From Fomitopsis serialis (lineage: Eukaryota; Basidiomycota; Agaricomycetes; Polyporales; Fomitopsidaceae): a DNA stretch of 39,327 bases. Position 1 is the stretch's first letter. Each line of letters begins with the position of its first letter. This document shows positions 19,930 to 31,931 of the stretch, piece after piece. The DNA lies in the NCBI RefSeq assembly GCF_022376445.1, contig NW_025955325.1, positions 1-39,327 of the forward strand. Direction: 5' to 3'. The position numbers and the translations under genes are program-made. The notes beneath the pieces were generated by a model. The model ran no database searches. It was not told the origin of the DNA and saw only the letters and a list, made by a program, of their open reading frames with translations.

Positions 19930-21387
19930 ATGTCGCACTTACCAGTGTTCAAGATTGTGCCTACGACGCAGAAGTACGACTGGGGGAAGATTGGGCTCTC
20001 CTCCAAAGTAGCGCAATATGCGGCAGCAGCGAAGATACCCGGGTTCTCGCTCGACGAGAAAGCTCCGTACGCTGAGGTATTTCTGCGCAGGGCATGTCAG
20101 AACTCTCCATCGCTGACAAGTTACGTAGCTGTGGATGGGTACTCATCCAAACGGACCCTCGCGACTAGCAGGCGCGGATATTACGCTCGCGGAACACCTC
20201 GCCGCACATCCGGAGCTCATGGGCCCGAAGGTTGTCTCGCGATTCCGCGACGCAGGTGCGGAAGAGGGCAACCTGCCCTTCCTCTTCAAGGTGCTCGCGA
20301 TCGAGAAAGCGCTCAGCATACAGACGCACCCGGACAAGAAGACGGCGGAGGCGCTGCACAAGGAGAAGCCGAACGTCTACAAAGGCGCGTCGTGCGATTC
20401 TGCTACTAGTCCCCGTCGGGGAAACACATCCCGCTGAGACGCGAGCACGTCCCGCAGATGCGAACCACAAGCCTGAGATGGCGCTTGCCCTCACGCCGTT
20501 CACCGCGATGTGTGGTTTCCTCCCGCTGTCACAGATCGCTACCTACCTCACGTCGACGCCCGAGTTCGCCGCGCTCATCCCGGAGACCATCACCACGAAG
20601 TTTCTCGCTGCCGCGTCCTCTGCCGACCCAACCAGCCCCGAGGCGAAGACAGTGCTGAAGGACCTCTTCTCCGCTCTGATGACTGCGGATGAGGCCGCTT
20701 TCAAGGCTAGCCTGGCGGACCTCGTGAAGCGGTACGAAGCAAGCGGCGCAAACGCGGACGAGGCAGGCGTCAAGGACCTCGTCCTGCGTCTCAACAGCCA
20801 GTTCCCGGGCGACATCGGCGTGTTCTGCGCGTTCATACTCAACTACGTGAAGATGCAGCCGGGCGAGGCGATCTTCCTCGCCGCGGGCGAGCCGCACGCA
20901 TACGTGTCGGGCGGTGAGCATCGCCTCTCACGAACTCTCTCAATAAGCACTGACGCGGCACGCAGATATCATGGAGTGCATGGCGACCTCGGACAACGTG
21001 ATCCGCGCGGGGCTCACACCCAAGCTGCGCGACATCCCGAACCTCGTCTCCGGACTCACGTACGGCGCGGGCGACGCCAGCCGGCACATGGTCAAGCCCG
21101 CCGCCTTCGACTCCGCGGCACACACGGCGCTCTACAACCCACCCATCCCCGAATTCAGCGTCCTCCAGGTGCTGATCCCGAGCGGCGAGACGGAGGTGCA
21201 CCCGCCAATCGAGGGACCAAGCATCGCTATCGTGACAGAGGGCAAGGGCGCACTGGAGTGGGCGGGGGAGAAACTGGTTGTTGCTGAAGGCGATGTCCTC
21301 TTCATCGGGGCTGGGACTGGTGTGAAGCTACTGGCGAGCGGGGATGGCCAGCTGGCCATTTACCGCGCTTTTGTGGAGGCGAGTTGA
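19930..21387 (+). CDS. PMI40: Mannose-6-phosphate isomerase, class I
   Basis: Exons 19930-20076, 20129-20384, 20458-20913, 20966-21387; 426 residues, the usual length for fungal PMI. The enzyme interconverts fructose-6-phosphate and mannose-6-phosphate in the cytosol, feeding GDP-mannose for protein glycosylation, GPI anchors and wall mannans. The zinc ligands of the family are all present: Gln114 and His116 in QTHPDKK, Glu141 in NHKPEM, His281 in GEPHAY. The start QKYDWG and the YGAGDASRH and GPSIAIVTEG segments are also typical. The second intron (20385-20457) must begin with GC, since only the AAAG|GC border restores YKDANHKPE. The gene is intact, richer in G+C than its surroundings, and preceded by a TATAAAT box. 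Confidence 0.96.
20385..20457 (+). other. GC-AG intron in the isomerase gene
   Basis: The phase and the conserved YKD-ANHKPE join demand a border at 20384/20385, where the intron begins GCGCGT instead of GT; the acceptor is CGCAG. Other GT sites nearby give the wrong frame downstream. GC-AG introns are a known minority class in fungi. Confidence 0.75.
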
Positions 21388-24013
21388 AAGAGGACCTGAT
21401 GTCGGGACGCAAACGGACGGGAAAGAAGACAAATGGTTCGTGTATAACTAGACATGGGATGAGATAACATGTGAATGCGCGAGAGCGGTGAATGTCCCTG
21501 CCGCCGTTGTTTACATCACGAAATCTCGAATCAAAAGTTGAACTGGAAGCCCAGTGGCGAACTCGATGTGAGTACTCGGAGAAGGAGCCTGAGGTTACTC
21601 GCGTACTCTGAGTCTGCTGATCGCACGCAGCGGCTCGTCTAGCCTGCAAGACTTTGCACATATGGCTGTAAGTCGAGGAGCGACCGTGAGATGTCTGAAG
21701 GTTGCCTTGTGGATGCCACGGCGCAACCACAGGAACCTCGTGCCACGGTGCCTTGCCCAGTGGCCTGGCGAGGTACAGGGCTTGTGGCGTGAGAACTTGA
21801 AATGTTCCTCGCGGACCGCCGCCCTGTGGCGCGCAGAACCGATTTTGAGGATTATCCCCATCATCCATGCCCCGGAACCTTCTGAACTGTCCGTTGGAAG
21901 CCGACACATACATACCCTTTGAAGATCCACTAAGTGCAGTTCGCGACAGGGACTGACCAGCGCACAGAGTCGCTTCGCCGAGGTATGCCATATGGATACC
22001 AGATTTGGGAGCGGTGGTAAGCACGGACCTACTACACAGGTAGTACGTCACTGACCGTCTGTCGGAAACAGATTTGAGGTGCATACGCCATATTAAGGGA
22101 CGTCTAGTCCGCCCATGTCGTTCCGATTTGTCTCCGTCGCGCCGGGCTCGTCTAGGACAAGATTCACCATATCGCGACCCATCGTGTGTCTGCTCCCCAC
22201 GGTCTGTCTCGCATGCTAACTGTTCTATCCGTGTTTGCGAAGTTTCCAACAGATGCAGGAGCAATATCAACACTGTGCCCTGGGTACCTGATCGCCCGGC
22301 GACCAGAGCATCGATTCCTCAAGGTCCGGGACCTGCTTCATTAACCCTCGACCGCCGGCGTTATGTAGTCCAGGATACTGGGGCACGCCGAACAGTATAC
22401 AGAGTCCAGTGAGTCATTCTTCTGGGTAGTGTTCGTGCTAATATTTGCTGGCAGCTATCAATGTTCACCCGCAGACGCGGAGTTCCAAGTTGTCGATTAA
22501 GCGGCTTAACTTGCCTCTTGACGTACATGTCCACGAACGGGGCGCATAACTCCCGGAGTTCGTATCTGCAGTTCTTGATTCTGCGGAAGCAAAGACGAGT
22601 TTGGCCTGACATGGTTGTCAGGCAGCTACTTCGATATTCTAGCTTCGCTTCTTCTGTCGAGGGAGGACTGAAGTCCCTTGTTTGCAGGTGCCGTCCGAGT
22701 CGACATCTATTATCATCGGTTTCAAACCCCACCGAATTTGCCCGTGAGATGCATCGCGAACTGGGAACTGAATAACGCTGGGAAGTCGCCAAGTTCAAAT
22801 TTCTGCCAACACAATATCGAGGACCATCGGTTTTAGGGACGAAGGCCCGCTCGTCGTGATTGCTGTTGGACTACTGCAACTTGCTTCGATCAGCTGTATA
22901 TGGATTGGATATGTCCTGTGGATGCCTTTTCGTACAGTCTCCGATCCCGCGACTACATGGCATTTGTAGTGTCGTGGTTGTATGCCTTCAGTCCGCGGAT
23001 TCAAGGGAACAGTCAGCGCTGTCGCTGGGACCACAATTTCCCGCTGACATCCTCATCACGAAGACACCGATCGTGCCGCGAACCGGAGGAACATTTGGGC
23101 ATGTTCTCTTGTCGGACTGGTTGCGGACTGGCCGTGGAACGCCGTCTGCGGTACTTACATATCTCCATAGGTTCGTGCGGCTGAGAATAGGCCATTCGGC
23201 CACGCCCCCGATCGTCGTTGCGGAAGTACCCCCTGCGATGACAACGCCGTCGGCAATTGCTTATGTCGTTTGTTGTCATGCAGAGAAGGTTCCGTCGCCC
23301 CGACCGTCTCTTCGCGATCCAGGACTGCCCAGGAGGATATGTAATCCCCTCCGAGACGCGCTTGGTGTGCGAATATCGATCCATGGGCGCGAGATTTTGC
23401 CTGGCCCAGACAGCATTTCTCGGGAAGGTTTTCCAGGACCACCGCTCGAAAGCTTCTTCATGTTATACACGCCGCTGACCGTTCACGACAGCCAGCCTGA
23501 GCACAAGATGGGGAGCCTTGCCGGTACGGCTGTCTCGCGCAGCTCGCATCGGTACCGCCCAAGTACCGCTACACTGGAACCTATCGGCGTGTCTGGCTCC
23601 GGGGGCCGCAAAACTTCCTGATCAGGCAATCAGCGGTGAAAAAGAAGACGACAAAATGGGCGCTTGAAGGCGCTGTGTACGACCCACCTCCACTCTGGGC
23701 CTCGCCACCGGGCAGATGACGCGCGGTATTGTGAGCTGTCCCCAGCCCATTGGGCCGGCGCGCGGGCGGTCGCCTTCGCAGCCTTATTTGACATCGTCGT
23801 CAATCTTCCTCTTCGCCGCGCTATATTCGGCGGGGCAGCAGACGCGGCTGCCCTCCCTTTTTTCCCCCGGTCTTCCCTGCACTTGCGACGCCGGCGTGGA
23901 TGGGTTAGCTTGGACGTGGGTTATTGTTGTGTCCGCGAGACTTGTCTGCGCTCTTCTTCCACTTCTTCTCTCCGCGACGCACACGACACGCGCACCTTGC
24001 GACGGCGACGACC
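21388..24013. other. 2.6 kb without a secure gene
   Basis: Many short frames overlap here but none has family-level support. One stretch on the plus strand (about 23250-23430) has a P450-like order, MQRR followed about 37 codons later by GARFCLAQ, which could be a worn heme-binding loop. Upstream, a hydrophobic run at about 22840-22920 could be a membrane anchor. Nothing joins these pieces, so a decayed gene is only possible. The last 350 bases must hold the promoter of the gene at 24014. Confidence 0.3.
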
Positions 24014-26082
24014 ATGTCGCCGGACGGCAAGCTCAAAACGGGAGACAGCCTCCTGAGCGAGTTCCTCTCGGATGTGCAGACGATTCGGTACTCAGAATGT
24101 CAGTGCATGCTGCGCAGCAGCTGACAGGATCTGCTCACCTGTGGGATGTGAACAGTGGCGTCGAGTACTATCATTATTTTCGACCACTGTGCGTGACCAG
24201 CTCATCTGTTCTAGTTGCCAATGCTGATTTTCTTGGCTGCAGTATTGACACTCGACCAGGAGGTGAGTGAAGTCGAGTGCATGTTGCGGTAGCGGATGCT
24301 CAAGAATGCCATGCTAGTACAACTTGATTTGGGTGCGCTTCAGTTATGCCCCCAATCAAATATCAGTGAGATTCATGAATATCGTAGACCGCACCATGGT
24401 CCATTGGGAAATGGCTGTTCTTGTTTGTCAGTCTTTTTCCCCGCCGTCTCGTCCGTCCCTCACATATCGCATCCGTAGAACCGGTACTACACGCTCCTTA
24501 CAGTCATGTAAGCGCCCCTTATTGCCCTCCGTTCCTCGGTGTCACTCACCAAATCTTAACTGGTCTAACAGCTTCAACAATTTCGGTGGGAACGCGCCTA
24601 TCCGTCATGAAAACCCGTCGCTGATGGTCACGATGGTCCTTTCCTGTAGCCCTCTTCAGCGATTATCTTAGTGATTCAGTGAGTCGTTTTGAACACTGGT
24701 CACCTTGATCATCGTTGCTCACCAAGACATACAGTTGTAGGTCCTATCATAGACCCGGCAGTGAATCTTTGCTAATCGCTTTGCAGTTGTACATATCTTG
24801 ACGGAAGCCTACGCAGAAGAATCAGCTGACGCAGCACGCAGGCCTCAACTGGTACAGATGGCAAGGTTGGACGGGCGTTACCTCGTTCATCATCGCCGAG
24901 CGTATGTGTCTCCTTCCCCCCATCTGTGCACCTCGTACTTGTGCCGCTGGCCTTCCCGGCTCTTGTGTCTTCGCCAACGTGACGCTCACCTGTCTTACAG
25001 TCATTCTACTCCTTCGGCTCTATGCCCTTTACTTCCTCAACAAGCGCGCGCTCGTCTTCATGGCCTGCACGTCGCTCGTCGCTTTTGCAGCTAGCGCGGG
25101 TATAATGGGAAGCCTTCTCGCAAAAATAACTGGTGCGTCCGTGCATGGTCGATCTCTTCGCTTCATCTTGTTGAGTTTCCAAACACTTCTCTGGTCACAG
25201 CGACGGCACATCCCTTCCCAACGCACCCCACACCGTATTGTGCGGCGTCGGGCCTTTCTGCATCTGCATATGCGTTCTGGATTCCCATGCTCATCTCCGA
25301 GTGCGTTCTCTGCGCGCTCGCGGTAAGCCGTTTCGTTCACATGCACCACACGCGCGCCGGCGCAACGCTCTTCCAGAATGGGCGCAGGCTTGTGGTGGCC
25401 CTCATAAGGGACAGCGTCTGGTATTTCGTCGTGTGAGTGCGGAATCTTCGGAGCTGGTGCGCATACACTGTGCTTCCAAGTGCTGACTCGCCGTTGTCTC
25501 TGCAGGATGTTTGCCACGTACCTCGCGAACACAATCGTCTTCGTCGTTGGCACTGCGACAGAGATCGAGATCCCCATAGGCTTTTCGGTCGCGTTCGCTT
25601 GCGTGCTGGCGAACCGGCTGTGCTTAAATGCGCGCGGGATGGTACGCCGCGAGCGCTCTGGCTCATCATCTGATTCAACATCAGAGTCTTACATGACGCC
25701 TGAGTACGTCTCCTCACCTCGTGCGATTCTACAACGTCCCTACGACTCCGTCGAGGACTGGGAGGAGGGCGCGTACGAGAATGAGGAAGGGGATCTTGAC
25801 TATGGGTATGGCGGGAGTGGGTACGACGGGCAGTCCTCTAGACGACACATCATGAGCGATACAACGCCGACTCGCTCGCCAGTCACGGCGGAGGTCGAGG
25901 GCGGCGAAAGGCTGGACGCGATACAGATGCGGGAGCTGCGGCGAATGCGGAGCACGCGCGAGCGGGGATATGGCCTGGGAGCCCGGTGGGCGGAGGGCCT
26001 ACGGGCAGGTCGGGGGAAGCGAGAGGGCATCGGCGAAGAAAGTCATGCGGAACGGGAAGGCGTCGGGTTGGCCACTATATGA
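24014..26082 (+). CDS. DUF6533-like multi-pass membrane protein
   Basis: Twelve exons: 24014-24098, 24156-24188, 24243-24262, 24318-24332, 24388-24426, 24479-24507, 24572-24585, 24650-24678, 24835-24901, 25001-25132, 25201-25432, 25506-26082. They sum to 1272 nt and give 423 residues with no stop. The N-terminus has the DUF6533 pattern: ASSTIIIFDHLLTLDQE, IW, PWSIGKWLF, NRYYTLLTV. Further membrane segments follow (LILLLRLYALYFL, MACTSLVAF, AYAFWIPMLISECVL, MFATYLANTIVF), six to seven in all, then a soluble Ser/Glu/Gly/Arg-rich tail of about 150 residues. Exons 3, 4 and 7 are only 20, 15 and 14 nt. The intron at 24679-24834 is long (156 nt) and might hide another tiny exon. DUF6533 proteins are an expanded basidiomycete family of unknown function, perhaps sensory. 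Confidence 0.85.
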
Positions 26083-27227
26083 CGGGTTGTGGCCGAGGGA
26101 CATTGTTGTACTTCTGTGACCGGTGTCGGTATGTGATATGTGGATGTACTCGCTGTTGAAATTATGAGCTTGCACAGGATTGCGTAGGGTCTTCCAAGCT
26201 TCAAGTCGCAGGTAGCGCGTGCGCTTGGGTGGGCGAGGCAAGTAAAGCGAGTCACTGATGCCAGTGACATCGTTGGCGAAGTCTTCCCGCCATGTATGCG
26301 CGGCCACGGTGGTGGAACCACAAGATGGGGGTTGGGGGACGAGGGCGCAAAGGGTACCTCGTGGGTGGGAAGGGTAGCCTTTATACGCGCACTCAACTCC
26401 AGAAACGTCTCTGGAAGCGTGCAGATGTGAAGAGCGAAGAGTGAAGACGCCGATGGGAGGTTCGAGTGTCGTCATTGAGCAGGACGCGAGTCGTATACGG
26501 AAGTTGTGTTGCCTAATCAAGTACCGTCCATTCCTTACGTCCTCCCGCGTGCGTTGACAGGCAGTGATCTAGATGCGCCGACGAAGACCTGACACCTCGC
26601 CGAAAGTATCGCCTCATGCCTCGCAGCCTAACTGTACAGGCACCCACGACGGCTTTGACATAAGTACCCAACTCGGTAGCCTCGACGGTCTATAACTTGG
26701 AGACACAATATTGAATTTCGAGTGAGCACCGATCAGCGTTCTCTGCGCGTTCGCTGGGAACTTAACAACTGCTTACTATCGCTTACAGCGCCCATCCAAC
26801 TGGCAGTCCTTCGGCCCTGTACTCCATGTAAGGCTGCAACTTGCGAATGGTTGCCCGCTCATGTTTAATTATGGCGGTGCATGCTAGCCTACTTCCAGTA
26901 GTATTGCTGGCATTGATTTGCTGTGCGGTGTGCATACCGCCGACTGTCAGAAGGTGACTAGAAGATCGTGTATGACGTTGATCGGCGCTCTCGGTGCAGC
27001 GCTTCGAAGCACGCATGTTTGGCTGTGGCCATGGGGTATGCCGCGATGCCAGGAGTCTCTGCACTACTGACTGCAACCTCATGAGTATATAAGCCCGGAG
27101 TCATGATGTCCTACATACCGCTTCTCTTGACCTAAACCTTGTCCGTCTGAGTACACAACTGAGCGATTCCAGTGATCCGCACACTACTACTGCGTCCTGA
27201 TCGCCTGCTGTTGGCATCCAATTGAAG
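26083..27227. other. Intergenic, no gene seen; TATA box near its end
   Basis: About 1.1 kb between the single DUF6533-like gene and the tandem array. A 173-codon minus-strand frame (25999-26520) overlaps the end of the previous gene and shows no family features. I see no repeat or RNA gene. Confidence 0.45.
27086..27092 (+). promoter_or_regulatory. TATATAA box of array gene A
   Basis: TATATAA lies 136 bases before the ATG at 27228, with a C/T-rich stretch between them as is usual for fungal transcription starts. Confidence 0.5.
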
Positions 27228-28991
27228 ATGTCTGGCACGATGTCGGCGGATGAGTACACGTCTATCATCTATTCCCAGTGAGTGTCTATCTATCACAGCA
27301 TTGCCCGTACTGTCGCTGACGACGACTACACCTGTCTTTGTAGGTATAGAGACACCTTATGCAATCTTGCCAGCACATGTAAGTCTGACCGAGTTTGGCT
27401 AGCCGTTCGAAGGATTGACAGCGATTGATCTGGACACGTCCCTGTCAAGCTATGCTACTGTACGACTACATCCTGACGATTGATCAAGAAGCGGATCTTA
27501 TTTGGAAGAAGCCAAACGGTGCCTCCATTATCTTCGGTTTGAACCGCATCGTAACTCTAGGGCTCATATGCGAGTCTGCTACGGGGCAGCTTCACCACTA
27601 TACGTACGAGAGGTAAGCAGTCTACAGCGTTCACGTGCCCCACCCGTGTTGCTCACGAGATATAGCTGCAAAGGCTTGACGATACTCTCTGAGGTAATCA
27701 TTCTGCTCTCATACGCTATTTGGGCGGGTAGGCTTCCAAGTCGAGTGTCAGCGAAGACGTCATGGGCTCACCGCACATCGCAGTTGTCTCCGCTCTCAGA
27801 GTATACGCTCTCACGAAGAGAAACTGGTGGCTGTCGACGGTGACTTTCGTGTTAGGGATAGCCCCGTTGGCAGTTGACCTGGTGAGTGCCGCCACCGTCG
27901 TTCGGTCGCCATGCCACGTACCTCATGCTGATCACTGAATGTGCATGTCCATTCAGTACGTCGGCACCACAATATCCTACCGCATCATCCCTCTGGGGAA
28001 TGAAACCTTATGTCAAGAGGACACCAATGTCAACCGAGGATTTTATCGGAAGTACGTACAGTCATAGGACCTATGTGCACCAGCGAGTTCAACTGATTTG
28101 ACTGCCACGATAACAGATGTGCGATTGTTTACTGGTCTTACCTTCCACCATAGCCTGATCACCCGATCGACAGCACTCATCATCTGCCGCGGATGCAGTA
28201 TAGTCTCAGACCTCTTAGTCCTGGGCGTGACTATGTATCACATACTACCCCGTTCGCTCGTGTTTTCGCGAATGATGTGGTCCAGAAAGTCATTCACACG
28301 GATATTACTCAGAGACGGTAGGCTGCATGTAGTCGCCGGCTTGTTGACACGCTAACATTGGACAACAACTGCATCGCAGGGATTTTATACTTTGCGTATG
28401 TCTCCGGTATGATGGCACAGACAATGGACTGACCTTGTTTCAGGACGCTGACTACCCTCAATGCGCTAGAAATCGCTCTGTACCTGACCGCGGTGCGTCG
28501 TTCCGGGCGAGTCAAACCCACCTTAAACCCGATGCTGACGAGCTTGACAGACCGACGACTTCATCAACTACTTCATCGCGCCGTATGTATCGAGCCTCGT
28601 CCACTGCATCCGCACGGATCTGCTCACCCGGCCTATCAAACAGCGTATCGACCGTCTTTGTCTCTCGCTTCATGTTGAACCTCCGCGCATGCGCTAGCAC
28701 GCCTGTCATGGTTCTAGACTCGCAGGCTCACACCCTGAGCTCGACCGAGCACTCAACGTCGCAGACATTGACGCTCGCATTTACCCCGGTCGCATCATGT
28801 GCGTGTCCCGGATCCCGCCAGCCACTGGGCTTGGAAGCAATACTGACGACGTCATGCTGGCAGACCCCGACACAGTGATACCTTTCGAAGGGGACACGGC
28901 TGAACAAGCCAGACGCATGTCGAGCGCGGGTGACAGCGTGCTTTGGGACGACAATTCGCTAACAGAGAGCTTCGAAATGGAGCCTCGGTAA
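27228..28991 (+). CDS. DUF6533-like membrane protein, array gene A
   Basis: Thirteen exons: 27228-27277, 27344-27378, 27450-27612, 27666-27727, 27784-27881, 27957-28051, 28117-28118, 28174-28317, 28380-28395, 28444-28492, 28551-28582, 28644-28798, 28864-28991. The sum is 1029 nt, 342 residues, closed by TAA. The DUF6533 signature is in exon 3 (MLLYDYILTIDQEADLIW, then GLNRIVTLG). About seven hydrophobic segments follow, including VVSALRVYALT, WWLSTVTFVLG, ALIICRGCSIVSDLLVLG and TLNALEIALYL; the tail is acidic and Ser-rich. Exon 7 is 2 nt long and is needed to keep the frame. The intron before exon 3 ends in AAG. The exact role of the family is unknown; the layout suggests a membrane receptor-like or transporter-like protein. 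Confidence 0.85.
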
Positions 28992-29523
28992 GGTAAAGAT
29001 CGAAACCTTTGTGTCCGTGTATGTATGTGCGACTATCTGGCTAGCATACTTAGTCCGAGCGGACTGCTGTACCTACCCCATTACCAATGACTGGAACAGC
29101 GCCGACGGTCGAGGTGAGCAACTTGAACCCGGTAGTTCTGCCAGGTTCTCCAAGATCGTCCGCGTAGAAGACATGGTGCATGATCAACTCATTGCATCCG
29201 GTGCTCTCCGAATCGCCACCGGTGCGCCAGATGCGCCATGATGCGCCGTGAACGATAGTCCCCAATCAGCTCTGCGCGCTGCACTGCTATAGGCCAGGGA
29301 CCGCCTTGGCACCATTGATGCTGTACGGCCTATGACGACCGTAGTGCTTCCGGCGAGCGCTACACGTGCTTCGAGAGGCATCATGATCAACGGCTCTGCC
29401 GGGGTACATAATTGAGTAGGTTGAGAAGCTGCGCGATGTTCTCCAGGAACCGTTCAGTGTTCGCTCGTCCAACTGCCAACTTCTCTGTCAAACGACTGTC
29501 AAACGAGGGAAAAGCCGTCGACC
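28992..29523. other. Spacer between array genes A and B
   Basis: 532 bases containing gene A's 3' UTR and gene B's promoter. Short frames exist on both strands without family features. No TATA box was found close to 29524. Confidence 0.45.
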
Positions 29524-31295
29524 ATGACGCCGGAAGACATCACGCCTGTCATGTTTTCGCAGTGAGTACCTACTCTACTCACTGATGGCAGTACTAGGCA
29601 CGCGCGATCGCTAAGGATCGCTATGCAGATATCGAGTCGCCTTGTGCAATTTTGCTAGTGCTGGTCAGTCCAACACAACATTGCTTTGATCAATGTTCGC
29701 AGTTCACTGAAACGTCAGAATGCCAGCTATGTTGCTCTATGATTACATCCTGACGATTGATCGAGAGATGGAACTCATCTGGAAAAACGCAAATGGTGTC
29801 TCCGCCATCTTCGTTTTCAACCGTGTCATAACCCTGGGGCTCGTGTTTGCGTACGCCGCGCAGTTTCAACACTACTCGTATGGGAGGTAAGCACTCTATG
29901 CACTGATTGTGCGTGTTCTCTGCCAATCGCGCTGCTTATGGACATCAGCTGCAAAGGTGCTTCAATAGTTAACGTGGTCTTCAGCCTGCTCTCATACATG
30001 ATGTGGGCGGGTACGTCCTCCAGGCTTCCAATATTCAATCGCTCACCGTTCATCTAATCTAAAGTCGTCTCCGGGCTGAGAGTATACGCTCTCACGAAAC
30101 GAAGCTGGGCACTGTCGGTATTGACATTCGTGTTGGGGATGGCACCATGGGTACCAGACGTGGTGAGTCCTAGCGACTCTCTGTCCTCGCAAGCTGTCGC
30201 CGCCCGTCCCGAGTCGGGGCTGCTCCTAACCAACGTACATGCCTATCAGTACATCGGAGCCACACTATCCTTCGATGTTATCTCTCTGCCAGTGGGGAAT
30301 CGGGATCTGTGTCAAGAAAATACTACCCTGAGCCAGGGATTTCAACGGAAGTAGGTACCGTCATTATTCTCATGTCTGCGCCGAGTCGAACTGAGTGATC
30401 TTCCTTTTACAATTGCAGGGGTGAGAGTGAATGCTGATCTTGCCTAGTAACTGCTTGAACGTCTGACTTGCAGCACTCATCATATGCCGCGTGTCTAGTA
30501 TCATATCCGACCTCATCGTCCTCTTCGTCACCATTTATCGCATAAGCCCCCGATCGTTCATATACTCACGAAAGATGTTCACGAAACGGTCATTTGCGCA
30601 GATACTGCTCAGAGACGGTGCGTCATCCTGTAGTCGTTATGTTGCGCTAGCTCAATGAACTGGCAATGTACAACGCTGTTTGACGACAGGTTGTATATAC
30701 TTTGTGTGCGTGTTTGTCGCATCTCTCTCGAAGCACGTAACGACGATAGTCCAGGATGTTGACCACCTTTAATGCGCTCGAAATCATCCTATATCTTGCC
30801 GCGGTATGGAGCATCTGTCTCTGTACGAAGCGACGCTTACGAAGTCACTAGGCGAAGGACTATATCAACACCTTCATTGCTCCGTATGTGCTCGGCTCAT
30901 TATGTGTGCACGAAATCACTTAGACATACCCATACCACAGCATAGCAGCCGTATCTGTGTCTCGGTTCATACTGAACCTCCGCACTTACGCTGCCGCGCC
31001 CAGCACAAGTCTAGACTCGCAGGACGACTCCGAGGGCACCACCACGGCTAGGGAATCGGCTTCACAGACACTGACCTTCGCATTTGCTGCCGTGACACGT
31101 ACGTTTCTCATGATCTAAGGCGTAGTCCCTGCTCGTTCGAGCCCACACTGATGAACCGACTCAGATCTCGACACGATGGTTTTTGTCGAAGACGACGCGA
31201 CCGAACATGGTACATGTGTGTCGTACGTAGGAAGCAGTGTCGTACGTCATGAGGAAGATGTTACAGGTAGCATAGAAATGACACGCCGCAGGTAG
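29524..31295 (+). CDS. DUF6533-like membrane protein, array gene B
   Basis: Thirteen exons: 29524-29561, 29629-29663, 29727-29886, 29949-30010, 30065-30162, 30250-30350, 30419-30420, 30474-30617, 30690-30705, 30755-30803, 30852-30883, 30941-31098, 31165-31295. They total 1026 nt and give 341 residues ending in TAG. Exon by exon it matches gene A: six of the thirteen lengths that could differ are identical (35, 62, 98, 144, 16, 49, 32 nt). Key segments are MLLYDYILTIDREMELIW, FNRVITLGLVFAY, LRVYALTKRSW, ICRVSSIISDLIVLFVT and VSVSRFILNLRTYAA. The 2-nt exon 7 is needed here too. The tail is acidic and less conserved than the membrane part, as expected for paralogues. Intact as read. Confidence 0.85.
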
Positions 31296-31487
31296 TACAA
31301 TCCTCCAGCAGAGAGCATACCGTACGGCAGCTTCACAATGGCTCTTGCCAGAGCCAGACTGTCGCCCGCCGGGTTTACTGTACCTTAATTCATGGCTATA
31401 GTAGTACTATAATATGCGCTAATTCTGGGGACAATAAAAGGGCTCGAAAAGAATCTTGTCCCGGATCACGGACTGGCCTCGCTTCAG

Positions 31488-31760
31488 CACATTGACTGCC
31501 TTGTATGCGCTTGAGATCGCTCTGTGTTTGACTGCGGTGCGTGATTTATGGCGAGTTATCCCATCTTCAACTCGATGGTGACGTAGCTAATAGACGAACG
31601 AATTGATCGATTGCTGCATCGCACCGCATAATGTCCTGCTTCATCGACTCCAACTGCGTGAGGTTGCTCACACTAGTAACAGACAAATGCACAGCATAGA
31701 GACCTACTATTTTTGTTTCCTTTCGTATCGAACACTGACGATATCGGGTCATAAGTCGCA
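31488..31760 (+). pseudogene. Relic of array-gene exons 10-12 (relic 1)
   Basis: 31488-31536 matches exon 10 of the array genes in sequence and in its exact 49-nt length (TLTALYALEIALCLTA). It is followed by an intron-like GTGCGT...AATAG and a 32-nt exon-11-like piece at 31594-31625. The donor after that piece has changed from GT to GC. From about 31690 a worn exon 12 can be traced (it resembles CATAGCAGCC...GTCTCGGTTCATACTGAAC of gene B). No exons 1-9 were found, so this is a 3' fragment left by unequal recombination or decay. Confidence 0.7.
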
Positions 31761-31931
31761 AGTTCCTGACGCGCCCGAAGGCCTCCCAGTCAGAAATCCA
31801 GCTGTGACACAGACATAGGCTTTCACCTTCTGTCCTGCGACGTCAACGTGTCCCATTGTGATGTAAGTGACAGTGTCCGCCAGCTCGGCCCGATGCTGAC
31901 GACATGGACTAGACATGGACGTACTAGCCAC
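31749..31931 (-). other. Minus-strand conserved peptide, copy 1
   Basis: A minus-strand frame contains QHRAELADTVTYITMGHVD followed by AGQKVKAYVC. A related frame lies at 38459-38686 with QHRAELAETITYIVVGYVD and GKHVKAYVC. Most replacements are conservative, which suggests a once-coding exon next to the array relic. No start, stop or splice partner can be assigned, and I do not recognise the family. Confidence 0.4.

Noticed and set aside
20232..21287. 351-codon plus-strand frame across the isomerase gene
   Set aside because: It is a shifted frame of the isomerase exons (Arg/Thr-rich), with none of the enzyme motifs.
21302..22273. 323-codon minus-strand frame overlapping the end of the isomerase gene
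   Set aside because: It runs antisense to a certain gene, has no family features and no splice structure; probably a GC-driven shadow.
22860..23621. 253-codon plus-strand frame as a gene
   Set aside because: No recognisable domain, no splice partners; only weak P450-like words lie in a different frame.
25999..26520. 173-codon minus-strand frame after the DUF6533-like gene
   Set aside because: It overlaps the 3' end of a well-supported gene and reads as low-similarity sequence; no partner exons.
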